From Lamellibrachia satsuma (Eukaryota > Annelida > Polychaeta > Sabellida > Siboglinidae): 64,000 nucleotides of DNA. Location of the stretch: positions 536,001-600,000 of the forward strand of contig BSQZ01000105.1 in NCBI GenBank assembly GCA_033239005.1, in the 5' to 3' direction. The notes below the pieces were generated by a model that searched no databases, had not been told where the DNA came from, and was given only the letters and a program-made list of their open reading frames with translations. Positions 50,942-64,000 of this stretch are shown here, in pieces (position 1 is the stretch's first letter; each line of letters opens with the position of its first letter). The position numbers and the translations under genes were made by a program.

Positions 50942-51063
50942 GAAATATACAAAATAACATGAAGATCTATGAAGTTTGTGTTCTGAAATAATCCACCACA
51001 TTAACTAACCAGTGGGTTGTATGCCAGGACACAAATTGTGAAGCCAACATGGCATAAGAGTGG

Positions 51064-51330
51064 AGCACGGTGGCGGAGTGGTTAGACCGTCGGACTCTCA
51101 ATCAGGAGGTTAGGAATCCTCTTGCTGCTATTTCGAAGGGTAATTTTGTTTACTCCACATTGCTTCAGTTCACTCAGCAGTAAATGAGTTGCTGGCTACA
51201 GACAGAGGTGGTTATGTGAACGAATAGGCTTTGTGCAGTAATTGCAGCGTGGCTAACGTCGGGATGGCGTTAGAGTGTACAGCCCTTTGAACAGTCCCAA
51301 GGACTGGATACCATGCTATATAAGAACGTA
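51064..51330 (+). mobile_element. tRNA-derived SINE
   Basis: The head agcacggtggcggagtggtt then agaccgtcggactctcaatc is strongly tRNA-like. The body has gcagcgtggctaacg and cccaaggactggatac, ending near 51330. Its B box is damaged (ggttaggaatcc). Confidence 0.8.
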
Positions 51331-51769
51331 CCATTTTCTAGATTTCACCTGTACTAACCTATAGTTTTGGAAGCTTGTAGATGCACACTCCATTGGAATA
51401 ATTCAGGAAATAGCATTTGTCTACATTTTAGTGTTCTAATTAATTAAGAACATTTCATGGCCAAGTTTCACTATTAACGTTGAGAAGAGGGAGGTCTTGT
51501 CGTGTGAATTGTGGGGCCAGCTGCCGGTGTTATAAATATAATTCCTGCTACACTGTGATCGGCAGATGGCGCCACAGCTATCTTGCGTGTCATTACCTCA
51601 GTAGCTATTATTGACGGAACAATCTTGATCAATGCCGTGAATATGTACTGCGATTTTCCATAAGGATATGTTGTTGCGATCACCAACTGATGGTTCATTT
51701 GATAATGAATTATTTTTGGTAAATTCATACGGTACCGTAAATAGGGCCAAACGGCGAGTAATCCCCGCA

Positions 51770-51870
51770 TCATTTATACAATACAATACAATACAATACA
51801 GTACAATACAATACTTTATTTTCCCATGGAAGGAAATTTGTGTGCAGCGTTCATAAAATAAAATACATAA
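51770..51870 (-). mobile_element. LINE-like 3' tail, minus strand, with (ATACA)n
   Basis: On the minus strand, cacaaatttccttccatggg then aaaataaagtattgtattg repeats matches a usual LINE 3' end with tail repeats. The TTGTA/ATACA run is at 51776-51815. The 5' part is not recognised. Confidence 0.5.
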
Positions 51871-53630
51871 TTACAAGCGGTTTCTAAAACAATAATGATA
51901 AACCTAATTGTGGTTGTCACATCACATATAAAATAGCATCATAGTGGAATGTAGTAAATAACAACATATAAACACTGCTATAGAACACATGCATTCGCGC
52001 CCGCACACACATACGACCTTATAATAAATATCAGCAGTATAGCTACAAGCACAGAAGACGGGTTCAGAAGCAGCGGTAGAGAGAAGTGTAATTTAAAAGT
52101 CGAACAGACGTAGGATTAAACGATAGCCGTTTTCTATTTGTGTTGCATGTAGATGCTCAAGCACATGTCACAGAAGAAGGATGCTGCCGCTTTTCCACGA
52201 ACACGCAGGTGATGACACCTACGCTACCCGTCATCCTACCTACCTACACAAGCCCGTCCTCGGGTAGCCCTTCTTGCGCACGTGTTGTTTGTTTTATCAA
52301 CTGGTACACACCTGTGCTACAGGTAGACAAAATGAGTCAGTGGTGGGACACAATCTGTCACAGGCAATCGACACCTGCAGAACGTCGTGAAGAAATTTTT
52401 ACCTATCCCATTTGTATATTTACTAGTAAAAGTGCATTGTGTTCCACAATTACATTGACTTGTATTATGTGATCATGTTAACTCCTTGGTAACATTGTCA
52501 ACCACCCTTTGAATTGCGCAACATCACGTTTTCTCCACTCTCCCGGATTGATTGATATCACATAATTGATTTTACATTGATATGTCTCCAGAACGCCATT
52601 TTCATTGCTGTCACAACTATGAAGGTTTTCTGTCAAAGGTGGCTTACCATTTCAAAACAATACCATTAAGACTATGCAAAATTAGCCTAGAAACGTGTGA
52701 AAACATTGATAACATAAATAATAAAATTAATTCTTAAAAAATTCTGAACAATGCAGATTGTCGCGTCATACTTTCTCTACAGCAGAGCCGCGATCATCGA
52801 ACAGTCTGTCAGTACTACCCAGAAAAAGAGTGCACACGAATCGTGAACTGATATATCTAAATTGGTTGGATTTTTATCAAACCACCGAATGCTGCAATGC
52901 TGCAAAGGATTGCAGCATTATTACTTATTGCAGCAGGATTGCAGCATAAATCAATTATTTTACAATGCTTACTATTAAACTGTAAGCGATACAGGCAGTG
53001 AACAGTGAATTTTGGAACATGCTCAAATTACAATTATTACATGCTCTTATAAATCATAAATTTGTTTGACCCGTGGACTCGCTCATCACGCGTTCTATTG
53101 TGAATAATTGAATTACATTTACATAACGTATATCACAAAGACACTGCTTAGCATACCGCGAGTAACACAAGTTTGTGATGACAATAGTTACTTGGGGAAC
53201 ATAATAAGTTACTTTTTATTAACACATGCATTATACAAATGCTGGAAAAAATTATAAAAAACCCACATGGATAACAGCAATAATATTCACTCACTCATAA
53301 CTGAACAAACGTTTCAGCAGTTTAACTATTTTGCCAACACACCGGTCACATTAATTTACGCATGGTTGGGTTTCACCAGGAAAAAATATTCTTTTACGGA
53401 ACGGCCGGTACAAAGCCATGCAATGCATTTTGTTATCGATTCTTGCCATTTTGGACGGAACAAACCTGTTATGCAGGTGCGGTGATACCGTGGTGAAAAC
53501 CGTTTTTACCACACGGTGGCAATAAACTGTAAACTATTCTATGGAAACAGGAGCTGTGTAATTGAAGATGTCTGTACGCTGCATGAAGGACAAAGCCTCC
53601 ATACTACAGGCTTGTTGCTCGCTACCCCTC
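51870..53630. other. No gene recognised
   Basis: About 1.8 kb of mostly unique sequence. Short frames are present (for example 52140-52472 +) but show no known motif or supporting splice sites. Confidence 0.4.
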
Positions 53631-53970
53631 TCTACCTATATTCTTGAACAGGACTTTCCATAAGTGTTCGATGAGGTTAGGCCACAACAGGACCCAATGT
53701 TGGAGCGCCGCAGGAATGCAGACACTATTCTGACTTGTTGGCATGGATCATTGTCTTGCTGGGACAACTGCGGCAGACGGTAGCATCTCATTCCTGAGCA
53801 CTCTGACATATTGGTCCTGTTTCGTAACACCTTCACACCGGTGGAGACGGTCGAACCCCAGTCACGACATGTACCCCTACACTAACATCCATCCGTGCTT
53901 CTGTGTGGACAATAAACTCATACGTACGTACGTATGTGTGTACAATCCACTTTACGTACATACATACATA

Positions 53971-53974
53971 TACA

Positions 53975-54030
<56 letters not shown>
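53971..54030. repeat. (ACGC)n microsatellite
   Basis: About 60 bp of ACGC/GCAC. It makes the false RTHART and RACV reading frames. Confidence 0.95.
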
Positions 54031-54314
54031 CATGCACAGTCTCCAAAATGCGGCACGCGACACCTATGCAGAGCACACCTATTTATCATTACAGTCCAAT
54101 TCCGCGGACGACCAACATGTGCAATCAATACGGAGCCGCTAGAACGACATCAGCATAAATCAATACACGGAAATATGCAGACATCAAGCGGCCGTATCGG
54201 GTGAGAACGATCGTACGGCGCGACAAGGCCCGTCCACCGCCTTTCCGATCGCTGTCGCTCCCAGTACTCTTCACAACAGGCGACGTCGGCAGCCACTAGG
54301 ACGAAGTATCGTCA

Positions 54315-54323
54315 TCACGTGAC
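54315..54323 (+). promoter_or_regulatory. Possible CLEAR/E-box site TCACGTGAC
   Basis: atcacgtgac matches 9 of 10 bases of the CLEAR consensus (GTCACGTGAC) bound by TFEB/MiT factors at lysosomal genes. It lies about 120 bp before the possible first LAMP-like exon. A second near-match, GTCACGTGAA, is at 58807-58816. The site lies within or next to transposase-like sequence, so chance is possible. Confidence 0.25.
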
Positions 54324-54442
54324 AGCGTCGTCAACGCGAGGACCGTCCGCCGAGCATCTTATCTGATCCTCGCCTATTCGTGGACGCCAGACGGCATCCG
54401 CTGGTGACGACACCGACAAGACAGAAACGCTCGCAGCGAACG

Positions 54443-64000
<9,558 letters not shown>

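Larger units (their letters stand above)
47384..50965 (+). other. PAK 3' UTR (about 3.6 kb if the distal signal is used)
   Basis: AT-rich with no other gene or exon recognised. It contains a 41-bp tandem repeat (49079-49280). Two AATAAA signals (47975 and 50936) offer short and long forms. Confidence 0.55.
53636..54420 (-). pseudogene. Decayed Tc1/mariner-type transposase
   Basis: On the minus strand 53636-53836 reads QQDNDPCQQVRIVSAFLRRS, close to the Tc1 motif QDNxPCHxAR. A shifted frame then gives LLWPNLIEHLWKVL, matching WP...IEHLWxxL with the SPDLNP part deleted. Further upstream on that strand, weaker pieces such as GRLMSAYFRVLIYADVVL (about 54130-54190) fit the region before it. The frame is broken several times and an (ACGC)n tract lies inside. 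The C-terminal part is firm; the extent toward 54420 is tentative. Confidence 0.6.

Noticed and set aside
51474..51786. 99-codon minus-strand ORF next to a LINE tail
   Set aside because: No recognised domain. It overlaps a probable LINE 3' end and lacks clear splice sites. It may be part of the mobile element.
52140..52472. 110-codon plus-strand ORF
   Set aside because: No known motif, no promoter or splice evidence, and length expected by chance.
53743..54204. RTHART and RACV repeat ORFs (also 59376-59654)
   Set aside because: Translations of (ACGC)n microsatellites.

Overview
This is a window of an animal nuclear genome: coding sequence is split into short exons with GT-AG introns, set in AT-rich, repeat-dense DNA. 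It holds the last exons of a MACROD1/2-like macro-domain gene, a complete coding set for a group II p21-activated kinase (PAK4/mushroom-bodies-tiny type), and the first exons of a probable LAMP-family lysosomal membrane protein. All three lie on the + strand. The tRNA-derived SINEs, CR1/jockey-type LINE pieces, Tc1/mariner and piggyBac-type remnants, long (TA)n tracts and lack of vertebrate Alu/L1 sequence suggest a marine invertebrate. A mollusc or other lophotrochozoan is my guess, but the species cannot be fixed from this sequence.

Layout. 1-8.8 kb: four MACROD-like coding exons (736-766, 1534-1613, 2112-2211, 6850-7472), 3' UTR and poly(A) signals. Their introns hold LINE reverse-transcriptase pieces. 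8.8-22.3 kb: minisatellites, LINE and SINE pieces, a foldback element, and a CpG-containing segment near 10.45-10.92 kb that may be the PAK promoter and non-coding first exon. 22.3-47.4 kb: nine PAK coding exons giving 662 residues, with CRIB and pseudosubstrate in exon 1, a disordered Pro/Gln-rich middle in exons 2-3 and the kinase domain in exons 4-9. 47.4-51 kb: PAK 3' UTR. 51-64 kb: a visibly CpG-richer region with a decayed Tc1/mariner transposase, a 1.2-kb CpG-dense minisatellite, and the LAMP-like exons (possible first exon 54443-54461, then 59678-59815, 61940-62133 and 63897 to beyond the window end).

The genes are ordinary eukaryotic neighbours and there is no sign that they form one pathway. 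The less ordinary part is how tandem repeats meet splice sites in the PAK gene. A kinase exon's 3' splice site is copied five times in tandem, with one extra copy in frame. A 28-bp array runs into another kinase acceptor, a (TA)n tract sits just before the start-codon exon, and a 3.4-kb satellite of 26-bp units fills most of the last intron. No prokaryotic system, CRISPR array or intact autonomous transposon was found.
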